This document shows positions 1 through 8,054 of a stretch of 62,406 bases of DNA, piece after piece (positions within the stretch are counted from its first letter, which is position 1; every line of letters begins with the position of its first letter). The stretch spans positions 1 through 62,406 of the forward strand of contig CAJFVV010000035.1 in NCBI GenBank assembly GCA_904420565.1, read 5' to 3'. Both the position numbers and the translations under genes were made by a program. Source of the DNA: Candidatus Pseudoscillospira faecavium (GTDB lineage Bacteria; Bacillota; Clostridia; Oscillospirales; Oscillospiraceae). The notes under the pieces are model-generated. The model was given only the letters and a program-made list of their open reading frames with translations, searched no databases and was not told where the DNA came from.

Positions 1-1
1 C

Positions 2-823
2 GCCCTCAACGGCGGCGTGCTCACTGCTGCCACAGAGCTGCCGGAAGTGCCTGCGGACAGCGCCCGGGAACTGTATGACTTCGATGACAGCTCCTACAAA
101 GCCAGAGTCTATTACGGCGTGGGCAAACCGGATCCCGATGCCGAACTGGTTCTCGGCCCCAACATCACCGACTGGCCTGAACAGATTCCCATGCCGGAAA
201 ATCTGCTGCTCACGGTGGCCGCAGCAATTTACGACCCCGTCACCACCACAGATGAGCTGATTCCCTCCGGCGAAACCTCTTCCTACCGCTCCAATCCGCT
301 GCGGCTTTCCGAATTTACCCTGAGCCGCAAGGATCCCCAATATGTGCCCCGGGCCAAGGCCGTCAAGGAATTGGAACTTCTGCGCCGCAGACACCCCGAA
401 GATGCCCGCGTGCGCGAAGCACTGCAAGGCCACGATCCCGCTGCCACCGGGCTGGGCACTCTGGTGATGGCCATGCGCCCCGGCGATGGCTCCGCCCGGG
501 AGCAGGCAGCTTCCTGCCAGCGCGTACTGGGCGGCTGCGCCAATATCGCCGAGGATTATGCCACCAAGCGCTACCGCTCCAACGTAGTCAACTGGGGCAT
601 GCTCCCCTTCATTCTGCCGGAACTGGCCTCCTACCAGATTCAGCCCGGCGATCAGGTGTTCCTGCCCGGTATCCGCACTGTTCTGGAGGGCGATGGCGAA
701 ACCGTTTCTGCCACCTTAATCCAGGGCGATCAGGAAACCGCCATTGCGCTGCAGCTGCCGGGTCTGACCCGTGAGGAACGGGATATCATCCTGTCCGGCT
801 GCCTGATCAATTATTATGCCTGA
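2..823 (+). CDS. Aconitase-superfamily hydratase, C-terminal part (5' end outside window)
   Basis: The frame is already open at base 2 and runs 273 codons to a TGA at 821-823, so the gene begins upstream of the window. The visible part resembles the C-terminal swivel domain of aconitase-like hydratases. The stretch with SCQRVLGGCANIAEDYATKR followed by NVVNWGMLPF matches the segment in which aconitases bind the substrate carboxylates. The Fe-S cysteines would lie in the missing part. The reaction is therefore probably a hydro-lyase step on an aconitate-like acid, but the exact substrate cannot be read. It is followed at once by a strong terminator, so it ends its transcription unit. Confidence 0.65.
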   Translation, partial: ALNGGVLTAATELPEVPADSARELYDFDDSSYKARVYYGVGKPDPDAELVLGPNITDWPEQIPMPENLLLTVAAAIYDPVTTTDELIPSGETSSYRSNPLRLSEFTLSRKDPQYVPRAKAVKELELLRRRHPEDARVREALQGHDPAATGLGTLVMAMRPGDGSAREQAASCQRVLGGCANIAEDYATKRYRSNVVNWGMLPFILPELASYQIQPGDQVFLPGIRTVLEGDGETVSATLIQGDQETAIALQLPGLTREERDIILSGCLINYYA

Positions 824-834
824 TACCGGAAACG

Positions 835-876
835 AAAAAATGTCCTGCCGCAATCATGCGGCAGGACATTTTTTGC
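835..876 (+). terminator. Intrinsic terminator after the hydratase gene
   Basis: A perfect stem TGTCCTGCCGC / GCGGCAGGACA with a 6-nt loop is flanked by an A-run on the left and a T-run on the right, so it can work in either direction. Confidence 0.9.
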
Positions 877-910
877 GGCGGTGCTCTCTTCCGCACATTG
901 GGCACAAATT

Positions 911-975
911 TGAAAATCAATTTCAGTTTCTCTTGACAATTTCCATATTTCTCTATAAAATGAAAATCGTTTTCA
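911..975 (+). promoter_or_regulatory. Promoter flanked by two Fur-type operators
   Basis: A sigma-A promoter is visible: TTGACA at 933-938 and TAAAAT at 956-961 (17-bp spacer). It is bracketed by two near-identical 15-bp palindromes, TGAAAATCAATTTCA at 911-925 and TGAAAATCGTTTTCA at 961-975. Both have the 7-1-7 form of Fur-family boxes. One lies upstream of the -35 and the other starts at the -10, an arrangement suited to repression of the fur-znuACB operon by its own first gene product when metal is plentiful. Confidence 0.8.
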
Positions 976-997
976 AATTCTACGGAGAGGATGTATC

Positions 998-1441
998 ATG
1001 CCAAACCGAAAAAGCTATAAAACCAAACAGCGCGAATGTGTATTGGACTGCATCCGCCGGCAGGCCGGCGCTTACATCACCATCCAGCAATTGTCTGAAG
1101 AACTCGGCGCGCGCGGCGAAAAGGTCGGCCTGACCACAATCTACCGCACGCTGGACCGACTGGAACAGGAAAAAGCCATTGCCAAAGTTTTTATTGACGG
1201 CATGGGCGCCACCTGCTATCGCTATCTGCCTCAGGACAACGACATCTTTTTTTCCCTCAAGTGCGAGCAGTGCGGCAAAGTTGTCAATATCGACTGTGCA
1301 GAACTTTCTCACCTGTACAGCCATCTTTCCAAAGCCCACAACATTATGATTAATCCCGGCAAAACCATGTTTTATGGCACCTGTGAACAATGCATCACAG
1401 GACACCGGGAAGCAAAGGACAGCAAGGAGACCCCCACATGA
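998..1441 (+). CDS. Fur-family metal-responsive repressor (probably Zur-like)
   Basis: A 147-residue Fur-family protein. The N-terminal winged helix contains GLTTIYRTLDRLEQEK, the family's DNA-recognition region. The C-terminal dimerisation domain carries two CxxC pairs (KCEQCGK and GTCEQC) that normally hold a structural zinc. The start at 998 has GGAGAGG 8 bases upstream. Its TGA overlaps the ATG of the next gene, a metal-binding lipoprotein, so regulator and importer are co-transcribed and probably translationally coupled. Two Fur-type boxes at its promoter imply autoregulation. Pairing with a His-rich znuA-type transporter favours zinc sensing over iron, but manganese is possible. Confidence 0.85.
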   Translation: MPNRKSYKTKQRECVLDCIRRQAGAYITIQQLSEELGARGEKVGLTTIYRTLDRLEQEKAIAKVFIDGMGATCYRYLPQDNDIFFSLKCEQCGKVVNIDCAELSHLYSHLSKAHNIMINPGKTMFYGTCEQCITGHREAKDSKETPT

Positions 1442-2394
1442 AAACAAAACTCACCGCATTTCTTTTGGCAGCGCTGCTGCTCCTCTCTCTGGGCAGCTGC
1501 GGCGCCCCGGTAGCCGGCAGCAGCGAGGAGGACGGCGTTTTGACCATCGCCGCCACCACTTACCCAATTTATGAATTTGCCACATATGTGGCCGGCGGCA
1601 TGGACGGCATTGAGATTGAACTGGTCGTTGACCAGCAGATCAGCTGCCTGCACGACTATACGCTGACTGTGGACGATATGCGCACATTGGAACGCGCAGA
1701 CGTGATCCTGATCAACGGCGCCGGGTTGGAAGCATTTATGGAAGACGCTCTGGCCACGGTAGATGTCCCGATTATTGACTGCTCCGAGGGCATTGAGCTG
1801 CTGCCCTATGCGGGCCATGAGGACCACGACCACAGCGGCGGCGAAGATGAGAGCGATCACTACGATCCTCACATCTGGATGGATCCCAACCGCGCCATTG
1901 TCATGATGGAAAACATCGCCCGCGGCCTTGCCGCGGTGGATGACACTTATACAGAATCTGATTATATGAGTCATTTGATGATGCCCAGCGCCAATATCAG
2001 CAAAATGGCATCAAACTGGCAGGCACGCTTTGATGCCCTGCCGGAAGAACAAAAATATCTGATTACTTTCCACGACGGTTTCGCTTATCTCGCAGACGCT
2101 TTTGACCTGACTCTTTTAAAGTCCATCGAAGAAGAGGCGGGCAGCGAGGCCAGCGCCAAAGACATCACAGAAATTGTCGGCATGGTGCGGGAATATGGGC
2201 TCCCTGTGATTTTTGTGGAGGAAAATGGTTCCGACGCCACGGCCAAGGCAATTCAGCGGGAGACCGGTGTGGAAATCGGTACTCTGAGCATGATTATGAG
2301 CGACGGCCCAAGTTATCTGGATGCCATGGAGCAAAATCTGCAAACGATTTACAGCGGCCTGACCGGAGAGGAGCTTTCAGCAGATGCACAATGA
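1438..2394 (+). CDS. znuA: Metal ABC transporter substrate-binding lipoprotein (ZnuA-type)
   Basis: A 318-residue cluster A-I solute-binding protein. It has a lipoprotein signal with lipobox LGSC (Cys21), the metal ligand region SCLHDY (His72), a His/Asp-rich loop HEDHDH at 127-132, DPHIWMDP at 143-150 and a later TFHDGFAY segment that supplies another His ligand. The His-rich loop is typical of zinc-binding members. The start at 1438 overlaps the regulator's stop (ATGA) and has AAGGAG in front, which makes it better than the earlier in-frame ATG at 1390. The protein would be anchored on the outer face of the membrane and hand metal to the permease encoded downstream. Confidence 0.88.
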   Translation: MKTKLTAFLLAALLLLSLGSCGAPVAGSSEEDGVLTIAATTYPIYEFATYVAGGMDGIEIELVVDQQISCLHDYTLTVDDMRTLERADVILINGAGLEAFMEDALATVDVPIIDCSEGIELLPYAGHEDHDHSGGEDESDHYDPHIWMDPNRAIVMMENIARGLAAVDDTYTESDYMSHLMMPSANISKMASNWQARFDALPEEQKYLITFHDGFAYLADAFDLTLLKSIEEEAGSEASAKDITEIVGMVREYGLPVIFVEENGSDATAKAIQRETGVEIGTLSMIMSDGPSYLDAMEQNLQTIYSGLTGEELSADAQ

Positions 2395-3181
2395 AACGAT
2401 TTACAAAAAGATGCGCATTGACAAACACCCCGGCCTGCACGATATCGGCTGCCACGGAGCCTGCTGCCTGCGGGCCACGGATCTGGGACTGCAGATGGGC
2501 GACGACACCGTATTCGAGCATGTGGACCTGCACATCCACTGTGGCGAAATCGTTGCTTTGATCGGCCCCAACGGCGCGGGAAAAAGCTCTTTGCTGAAAG
2601 CAATTCTGGGACAGTATCCCTACACGGGAAAACTTGAGTTTTTCCTGGCCACCGGAGACAAGGCGCAGCCGACGTTCGGTTATGTGCCCCAGAACCCGGC
2701 CTTTGACCGCAATGACCCCATCAGCGTGCAGGACCTGTTTGTCTCCTGCATCTCCCGCTGGCCGGTTTTTCTGCCTGCACCGAAAAAGCTGCGCGAGCAG
2801 GTAAAAGCCTGCCTTGCCCGCGTTCATGCGGAAAAACTCATCGACCGCCGCCTGGGCGCTCTGTCCGGCGGGGAGCTGCAGCGCGTCCTGCTGGCTCTGG
2901 CGCTGGAACCCGTTCCCCACATTCTGATTTTGGATGAACCCATGTCCGGTGTGGATATCGACGGCATGAAGCTGCTGCTGGATATGCTGGACGAAATCCG
3001 GCGCAGCTACGACCTGTCCATTTTAATGTCTACCCACGATTTTACCATGCTGGACCCCTATGTGGACAAGGTCGTGCTGCTCAATGACACGATTCAGGCC
3101 GCCGGCACGCCCCGTGAAGTGCTCAATTCCGATGCTTTCCGGGAAGCCTTCCACCTCGGCCAGGAATGGAGGGTGTCCTGA
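2384..3181 (+). CDS. znuC: Metal ABC transporter ATP-binding protein (ZnuC-type)
   Basis: A 265-residue ABC ATPase with Walker A GPNGAGKSS, signature LSGGELQR, Walker B LILDEP and the switch histidine in STHDF. An unusual N-terminal extension of about 30 residues containing HDIGCHGACCLRA precedes the core; its His and Cys residues could bind metal but this is unproven. The gene overlaps the end of the binding-protein gene by 11 bases, and its TGA overlaps the permease ATG. It powers import of the metal delivered by the lipoprotein. Confidence 0.9.
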   Translation: MHNETIYKKMRIDKHPGLHDIGCHGACCLRATDLGLQMGDDTVFEHVDLHIHCGEIVALIGPNGAGKSSLLKAILGQYPYTGKLEFFLATGDKAQPTFGYVPQNPAFDRNDPISVQDLFVSCISRWPVFLPAPKKLREQVKACLARVHAEKLIDRRLGALSGGELQRVLLALALEPVPHILILDEPMSGVDIDGMKLLLDMLDEIRRSYDLSILMSTHDFTMLDPYVDKVVLLNDTIQAAGTPREVLNSDAFREAFHLGQEWRVS

Positions 3182-4023
3182 TGGAACTGTGGTATGCACT
3201 GATCAGCCTTCTGCCCTTCACCTGGGCCCAGGCAGACGGGCTGCTGTTCATGAAAAACGCCTTTCTGGCTATTCTGGTGATCACGCCCCTGTTTGGTTTG
3301 CTTTCCACCATGGTAGTCACCAACCGCATGAGCTTTTTCTCCGATGCGCTGGGCCACAGCGCATTCACCGGCATGGCCATAGGCACCCTGGCCGGGGCCC
3401 TGGCTCCCACCCCATGCGCCGTGGTATTCGCTGTAATATTCGCCCTGCTGTTCACTTTGGTGCAGCGCAAGGCACATATGTCCAGCGATACCGTCATCGG
3501 CGTATTCTCTTCCACCGCCGTAGCATTGGGCATTTTTATCGCCACACTGGGCGGACAGAGCTTCACCAAATTCAACGCGCTGCTGGTCGGCGACGTTTTG
3601 AGCGTCGCCCCCGCAGAGATTGGTCTGCTGGCGGTAATTCTCCTCGGCGTTGTGCTGTTTTGGCTGGTTTCTCTCAACCGCCTGCTGCTCACCGGCGTGC
3701 ATCCCGCCCTGGCCGACAGCCGCGGCATCCGCGTCTGGATTTATGAAGCGCTGTTTTCCGTAGCCATCGCCCTGGTGGTCACCCTGTCCATGTCCTGGGT
3801 CGGCCTGATGGTCATCAATTCCATGCTGGTGCTTCCCGGCGCTGCGGCACGCAATATGGCCAAAAACATGATGCAGTATCATCTGATCTCCGTGCTCGGC
3901 GCATTGGCCGCCGGCATTGCCGGAATCATCACATCCTTTGAGATCGGCGCCAGCGCCGGCGCCACCATTACGCTCTACCTGGCCCTTTTCTTCGCCCTGT
4001 CTTTCTGTTTCCGAAAAAAATGA
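3181..4023 (+). CDS. znuB: Metal ABC transporter permease (ZnuB-type, ABC-3 family)
   Basis: A 280-residue, very hydrophobic protein with about eight predicted membrane helices, of the ABC-3 permease family. The conserved segment SFFSDALGHSAFTGMAIG near residues 48-65 is the family's first signature. The start at 3181 is chosen over an in-frame ATG at 3166 because GGAGGG (3168-3173) sits 7 bases upstream and the ATG overlaps the ATPase stop as TGATG. It forms the membrane channel of the importer and is the last gene of the operon, with a strong hairpin right after it. Confidence 0.9.
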   Translation: MELWYALISLLPFTWAQADGLLFMKNAFLAILVITPLFGLLSTMVVTNRMSFFSDALGHSAFTGMAIGTLAGALAPTPCAVVFAVIFALLFTLVQRKAHMSSDTVIGVFSSTAVALGIFIATLGGQSFTKFNALLVGDVLSVAPAEIGLLAVILLGVVLFWLVSLNRLLLTGVHPALADSRGIRVWIYEALFSVAIALVVTLSMSWVGLMVINSMLVLPGAAARNMAKNMMQYHLISVLGALAAGIAGIITSFEIGASAGATITLYLALFFALSFCFRKK

Positions 4024-4026
4024 TAC

Positions 4027-4059
4027 AAAGCCCAGCAGGCTGTCAGCCTGCTGGGCTTT
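4027..4059. terminator. Bidirectional terminator between convergent genes
   Basis: A 16-bp perfect stem AAAGCCCAGCAGGCTG / its complement with a 2-nt loop lies between the importer operon and the minus-strand PEBP gene and can serve both. Confidence 0.85.
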
Positions 4060-4065
4060 CTCTGT

Positions 4066-4563
4066 TCAGCGCCGGTAGCGTCCCATCAGAGCGCCGCGCT
4101 GCAGCACATGACCCTCCATGGCGCGCAGCAGTGCAGCCTTTCGGCTGTCCGCTCCAATCGTCAGATGGCAATCCAGGGCATAAACGGAAAACACATACCG
4201 ATGTGCCCGGCGCACAAAGGCAGGGGGCTTCGGCCCGCGATAGCAATGTTTTCCATAGCCGAGGCCCTGCACCGCCCCATCCATCTGCGCAAGCACCGCA
4301 CCCGGCGGAATATGCGCCGGCACTTCCCGCAAAGGCGGCAGGTTCCAGATCAGCCAGTGCGTATAGCGCGGCACAAAGGGAATGTCCAGATCTTCCAGCA
4401 CAATCGCCAAAGAAACAGCGCTTTCGGTGAGGTTCATCAGGTGGAGCGGCGGCGAAATATCTGCTCCGTAGCCGGTATATAACGCTGGCATGGGAGCGCC
4501 CTGGACAAACGCAGGACTGGTCACTTCCAGCGCCGGCAGCGGACTGCGCAGTTTCTGTTTCAT
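4066..4563 (-). CDS. YbhB/YbcL (PEBP) family protein
   Basis: A 165-residue phosphatidylethanolamine-binding-protein-like protein. The family features seen are SPAF near the start, a central VLEDLDIP segment (the D-x-D-x-P type ligand pocket), YTHWLIWNLPP and the GPKPPAF-x3-HRYVFSVYALD segment (normally G-x-x-P-P-x-G-x-H-R-Y). No catalytic role is established for bacterial members. The start at 4563 (MKQKLRSP) is favoured because its ATG overlaps the TGA of the upstream glycosidase gene (ATGA), which suggests translational coupling and a shared transcript. Confidence 0.85.
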   Translation of the reverse strand: MKQKLRSPLPALEVTSPAFVQGAPMPALYTGYGADISPPLHLMNLTESAVSLAIVLEDLDIPFVPRYTHWLIWNLPPLREVPAHIPPGAVLAQMDGAVQGLGYGKHCYRGPKPPAFVRRAHRYVFSVYALDCHLTIGADSRKAALLRAMEGHVLQRGALMGRYRR

Positions 4564-6941
4564 CGTTTTCCCCCCAGCAGTTCCGCCAGCGCCCGGCGAT
4601 ACGCACCGTTGCACAGCGCCACAAAGGCCCGGACTGCCCGCACAGGCGCCCCGCCCACAACGGCCTGGCGCAGCGGGCTTTCCGCTGCAATGGCAAGGTT
4701 TGTCTCCTCCGCCCGCACATCTGCGCGGCAGCGCCAATGCAAATAATGGCGCATCACCCAGAAAACAGCGCGGCCCCAGCGGCAGCCCTGCAGCTCGGAC
4801 AAGGTGGTGTTCAGTGTATATGCACCGCGTTTCGGCGGCGTATACCGGGGCACCCTGCGCCCCAAAAGGACCTCGAATTCTTCCTTCGAAAATGTGCCGT
4901 CCACCCGATAATAGTGGGGCACCGCGGCCCGCAGATCTTCTTCCGGAGATTCCCCCGGCACAAAAAGGGTGCCGCGCAGGCGGATATCCCGGCTGGAAGC
5001 GGCGACGCGCAATTCATAGTTTCCCTCTTCCACCACAAACCGGTGTCGTCCGGGGCTGTAGTAATCAAAGTCCCGTTTATGCACCGCAAAGCACACTTCC
5101 TTTGTTTCTCCCGGCTCCAGATACACTTTTTCAAATGCAATCAGCTCCTGGAGCGGCCGGAACATCACCGGATGCAGCGCAGCAGCATACAGCTGCACCG
5201 CTTCCGCGCCGGCCGCAGCGCCGCTGTTTTGGATACGGCAGCGCACAAGCCAGCAATCCTCGTCCTTTGCTTCAATCTGCAGCCCATCGTAATGAAATGT
5301 CGTATAACTCAGCCCGTGGCCAAAGGGAAAACGCACATCCCGCCGGGCCGCATCATAAAAACGATAGCCGATGTAGATTCCCTCCCGGTGCTGGGCAACA
5401 CGTCCTGCGGGGTAATGTCCCGCTGTCGGCGTATCTTCCAGGGTCAAGGGAAAGGTTTCCGCCAGCTTCCCGCTGGGCGATACCTCTCCCAACAGCAGTT
5501 TTGCCGCAGCTTCTCCGCCGGCTTCTCCGCCAAGATAAAGCATGAGAATTGCCCGGGGCAAATCCGCCCAGGGAAGCTCCACCGCGCCGCCCGCCTGAAG
5601 CAGCACTGCTGTGTTGGGATTGGCCCGGCAAACCGCTTCAATCAAGGCCGTTTGTCCCGGCGGCAGGGCCAGTTCCTTCCGGTCAAATCCTTCACTCTCC
5701 CAGGCATCCGGCAATCCGGCAAACAAATAGACCATTTCTTTTCCCCGGGCTGCTTCCACCGCCGCATCGATCAAATCCTGCCGGGGCAGCGCATCCTTCA
5801 AATCATACCCGGGCGCATAAACGGCCTGGGGCACAGCGTTGTGCAGCGCATCCCAGGCACAGGTCAGCCGATATGGATGAATGCGGCTGCTGCCGCTGCC
5901 CTGATAGCGTCCTTCTTTGGCCAGGGCGCCAATCACCGCGGCGCTTTGGCTGCAGCTGCCCGGCAGCAGTCCGTCATTTTTCAGCAGCACCGCCGCGCTG
6001 CAGGCAATCTTCAAGGCCAGGGCATGATGTGCTTCCAGATCACAGTCAACCTGAATCTGCCTGCCCTCTTTGGCCCGCAGCAGCAGAGCCGTCACATTCT
6101 CCGCCGCCCGGTCCAAAGCCTTCTGAGGCAGGGTGCCCTCCTGCACCGCCTGGCAGAGCGCCTCCCAATGTCCGTTGCGCACACCGGGCATTTCCAGGTC
6201 CATCCCCGCCTCGATGCAGCGCTCCGGGCAGTGAACCGCACCCCAGTCCGACACCACCAAGCCGTCAAATGCCCACTCCCCGCGCAGAAGTTCCAGCAGC
6301 GGCCGGTGCTCACAGCAATAGGTTCCATTGAGCCGATTATAGGCCGCCATCACAGTCCAGGGCTTCCCCTCCCGCACGGCAATTTCAAAGGCGCGCAGAT
6401 AGAGTTCCCGCAGTGCCCGCTCATCCAGCACCGAATCCACCACAAAGCGGGATGCCTCCTGACTGTTGGCCGCAAAGTGCTTCAGCGATGCACCGACGCC
6501 CATGCTTTGGACGCCGCGGATCATCGCCGCCGCCAATTTGCCCGCCAGCAAAGGGTCTTCGCTGAAATATTCAAAATTGCGCCCGCCCAGGGGGCTGCGC
6601 TTCATATTGACGCCGGGTCCCAGCAGGACGGACACGCCTTCCTTTCTGCATTCTTCTCCCATAGCCCTGCCCATGGCAAACGCCAGGTCCGGGTCAAAGG
6701 TGCAGGCCACCGCGCTGGCCGTTGGGAAGCAGACGGCAGGCACGCTGTCACTGTAGCGGGCGTTATCATAATTGGCCACCTGCTTGCGCAGGCCGTGGGG
6801 GCCGTCCGCCACCAGGATGCCTTCCAACTGCAGCCTGGGTACGCCGCCCACATGCCAGAAATCTGCGCCCACACATAAATGTGCTTTTTCCTCCAGCGTC
6901 ATCTGTGTTACAAAATGGCGCGCCTGTTCTCTCCAGTTCAA
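4560..6941 (-). CDS. Glycoside hydrolase family 3 beta-glycosidase
   Basis: A 793-residue GH3 enzyme with no signal peptide, so it probably acts on imported oligosaccharides in the cytoplasm. The N-terminal TIM-barrel has MTLEEKAHLC, GPGVNMKRSPLGGRNFEYFS, KHFAANSQE (K154-H155) and the nucleophile in VVSDWGAV (Asp232). The alpha/beta sandwich follows from about residue 300, with a fibronectin type III-like domain near residues 550-650. The best start is a TTG at 6941 with AGGAGGGG upstream; an ATG at residue 14 is a weaker alternative because it would remove the usual helix before MTLEEK. Substrate specificity cannot be read from the sequence. Confidence 0.9.
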   Translation of the reverse strand: MNWREQARHFVTQMTLEEKAHLCVGADFWHVGGVPRLQLEGILVADGPHGLRKQVANYDNARYSDSVPAVCFPTASAVACTFDPDLAFAMGRAMGEECRKEGVSVLLGPGVNMKRSPLGGRNFEYFSEDPLLAGKLAAAMIRGVQSMGVGASLKHFAANSQEASRFVVDSVLDERALRELYLRAFEIAVREGKPWTVMAAYNRLNGTYCCEHRPLLELLRGEWAFDGLVVSDWGAVHCPERCIEAGMDLEMPGVRNGHWEALCQAVQEGTLPQKALDRAAENVTALLLRAKEGRQIQVDCDLEAHHALALKIACSAAVLLKNDGLLPGSCSQSAAVIGALAKEGRYQGSGSSRIHPYRLTCAWDALHNAVPQAVYAPGYDLKDALPRQDLIDAAVEAARGKEMVYLFAGLPDAWESEGFDRKELALPPGQTALIEAVCRANPNTAVLLQAGGAVELPWADLPRAILMLYLGGEAGGEAAAKLLLGEVSPSGKLAETFPLTLEDTPTAGHYPAGRVAQHREGIYIGYRFYDAARRDVRFPFGHGLSYTTFHYDGLQIEAKDEDCWLVRCRIQNSGAAAGAEAVQLYAAALHPVMFRPLQELIAFEKVYLEPGETKEVCFAVHKRDFDYYSPGRHRFVVEEGNYELRVAASSRDIRLRGTLFVPGESPEEDLRAAVPHYYRVDGTFSKEEFEVLLGRRVPRYTPPKRGAYTLNTTLSELQGCRWGRAVFWVMRHYLHWRCRADVRAEETNLAIAAESPLRQAVVGGAPVRAVRAFVALCNGAYRRALAELLGGKR

Positions 6942-7036
6942 AAGGTGCTTCCCCTCCTCTCTTTTTTCTGGTATTGTACCACACTTTCCATGCGCTGTAT
7001 TTTAAGGTTCTATAAAATCCTTCCAGATATTGTGTC

Positions 7037-7066
7037 TTGCCTTTCGTCCTTTCCTTTCAGTATACT
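7037..7066 (+). promoter_or_regulatory. Sigma-A promoter of the wall hydrolase gene
   Basis: TTGCCT at 7037-7042 and TATACT at 7061-7066 are separated by 18 bp, about 40 bases before the start codon. A second TATACT follows at 7072-7077. Confidence 0.6.
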
Positions 7067-7105
7067 GCAAGTATACTGAAACTAACAACAAAGAGGAGGT
7101 CTCAG

Positions 7106-7912
7106 ATGACACGACAAAAAACAGGGCGGCGCTTCGGCGCTTTTCTGTGCGCGCTGCTGCTTCTGTGCACACTCGTACCATCGGCCTTTGCCGCGCAAAC
7201 CAAGGTACAGGTCAACGGACAGCATTATAACGGCAGCGTGGTGGTACAAAACAGCACAACCTACATACCCATGCGCCATTTTCTGAATTTCCTGGGCTGG
7301 GATGTGACATGGCACGCTTCCAGCAACAGCGCTTTTGCCAACAGCACAGACGGGCGCACGCTGCATGTGGGTCTGGCCACAAAAAGCCTGACAGTAGACG
7401 GCTACACCGTGGAAATTCCGGTGACAGTGCGCAGCGGGCGCATCTATCTGCCGCTGCGTACATTGTGCACCCTGATGGGGTACCAGGTATCCTGGGATGG
7501 CGCAAAAAAACTGGTTTCCGTGACCAGTGCCGGCGGCAGCAGCTGGACCGCAGACGAACTCTACTGGCTTTCCCGCATCATCTATGCAGAAGCCCGCGGC
7601 GAATCCCTGACCGGCCAGATCGCCGTTGGAAATGTGGTGCTCAACCGCGTAGCTTCGCCGGATTACCCGGACACCATCTACAAAGTAATTTTTGACAGCG
7701 AACATGCCGTGCAGTTCCAGCCGGTCAGCGACGGCACCATTTACAACACACCGGATACCGGCAGCATTCAGGCGGCAAAGCTGGCCCTGCAGGGCGTGAA
7801 CGTAGCAGGCAGCAGCCTGTTTTTCTTCAATCCCGCGCTTTCAAAAGGCACCTGGATTGTAAACAACCGCACTTATTACAAAACGATTGGAAACCATCAA
7901 TTTTATCTTTGA
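7106..7912 (+). CDS. SleB-like cell wall hydrolase with copper-amine-oxidase N-type domain
   Basis: A 268-residue exported protein. A signal peptide (MTRQKTGRRFGAFLCALLLL, cleaved around AFA-AQ) is followed by a beta-rich domain with KVQVNGQHYNG and TYIPMRHFLNFLGWDVTW, typical of the copper amine oxidase N-terminal-like domain common in clostridial surface proteins. The C-terminal half has YWLSRIIYAEARGESLTGQ and VGNVVLNRV, the Hydrolase_2 fold of the spore cortex enzyme SleB, with the catalytic Glu in YAEARGE. It probably cleaves peptidoglycan outside the cell. GAGGAGGT precedes the ATG by 5 bases. A germination role is only possible, not shown. Confidence 0.85.
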   Translation: MTRQKTGRRFGAFLCALLLLCTLVPSAFAAQTKVQVNGQHYNGSVVVQNSTTYIPMRHFLNFLGWDVTWHASSNSAFANSTDGRTLHVGLATKSLTVDGYTVEIPVTVRSGRIYLPLRTLCTLMGYQVSWDGAKKLVSVTSAGGSSWTADELYWLSRIIYAEARGESLTGQIAVGNVVLNRVASPDYPDTIYKVIFDSEHAVQFQPVSDGTIYNTPDTGSIQAAKLALQGVNVAGSSLFFFNPALSKGTWIVNNRTYYKTIGNHQFYL

Positions 7913-7917
7913 TGCAA

Positions 7918-7952
7918 TGCCCCGACGGAAATCCGTCGGGGTATTTCTTTTT
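7918..7952 (+). terminator. Terminator after the wall hydrolase gene
   Basis: Stem CCCCGACGGA / TCCGTCGGGG with a 2-nt loop, followed by a T-rich run. Confidence 0.8.
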
Positions 7953-8054
7953 GCCCCGATACAGCAAAGTAATCTCTTCGCCTGTGCGCTTGCCATTTTC
8001 TGCAAAACAGGGTATGATAAAAAAGAATCTTTTTCGACAAGGCGGGGGCGCGGC

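Noticed and set aside
4737..6878. A 713-codon open frame on the plus strand opposite the GH3 gene
   Set aside because: It is the mirror frame of a GC-rich coding sequence, has no ribosome site and its protein has no plausible fold. The minus-strand GH3 motifs are complete.
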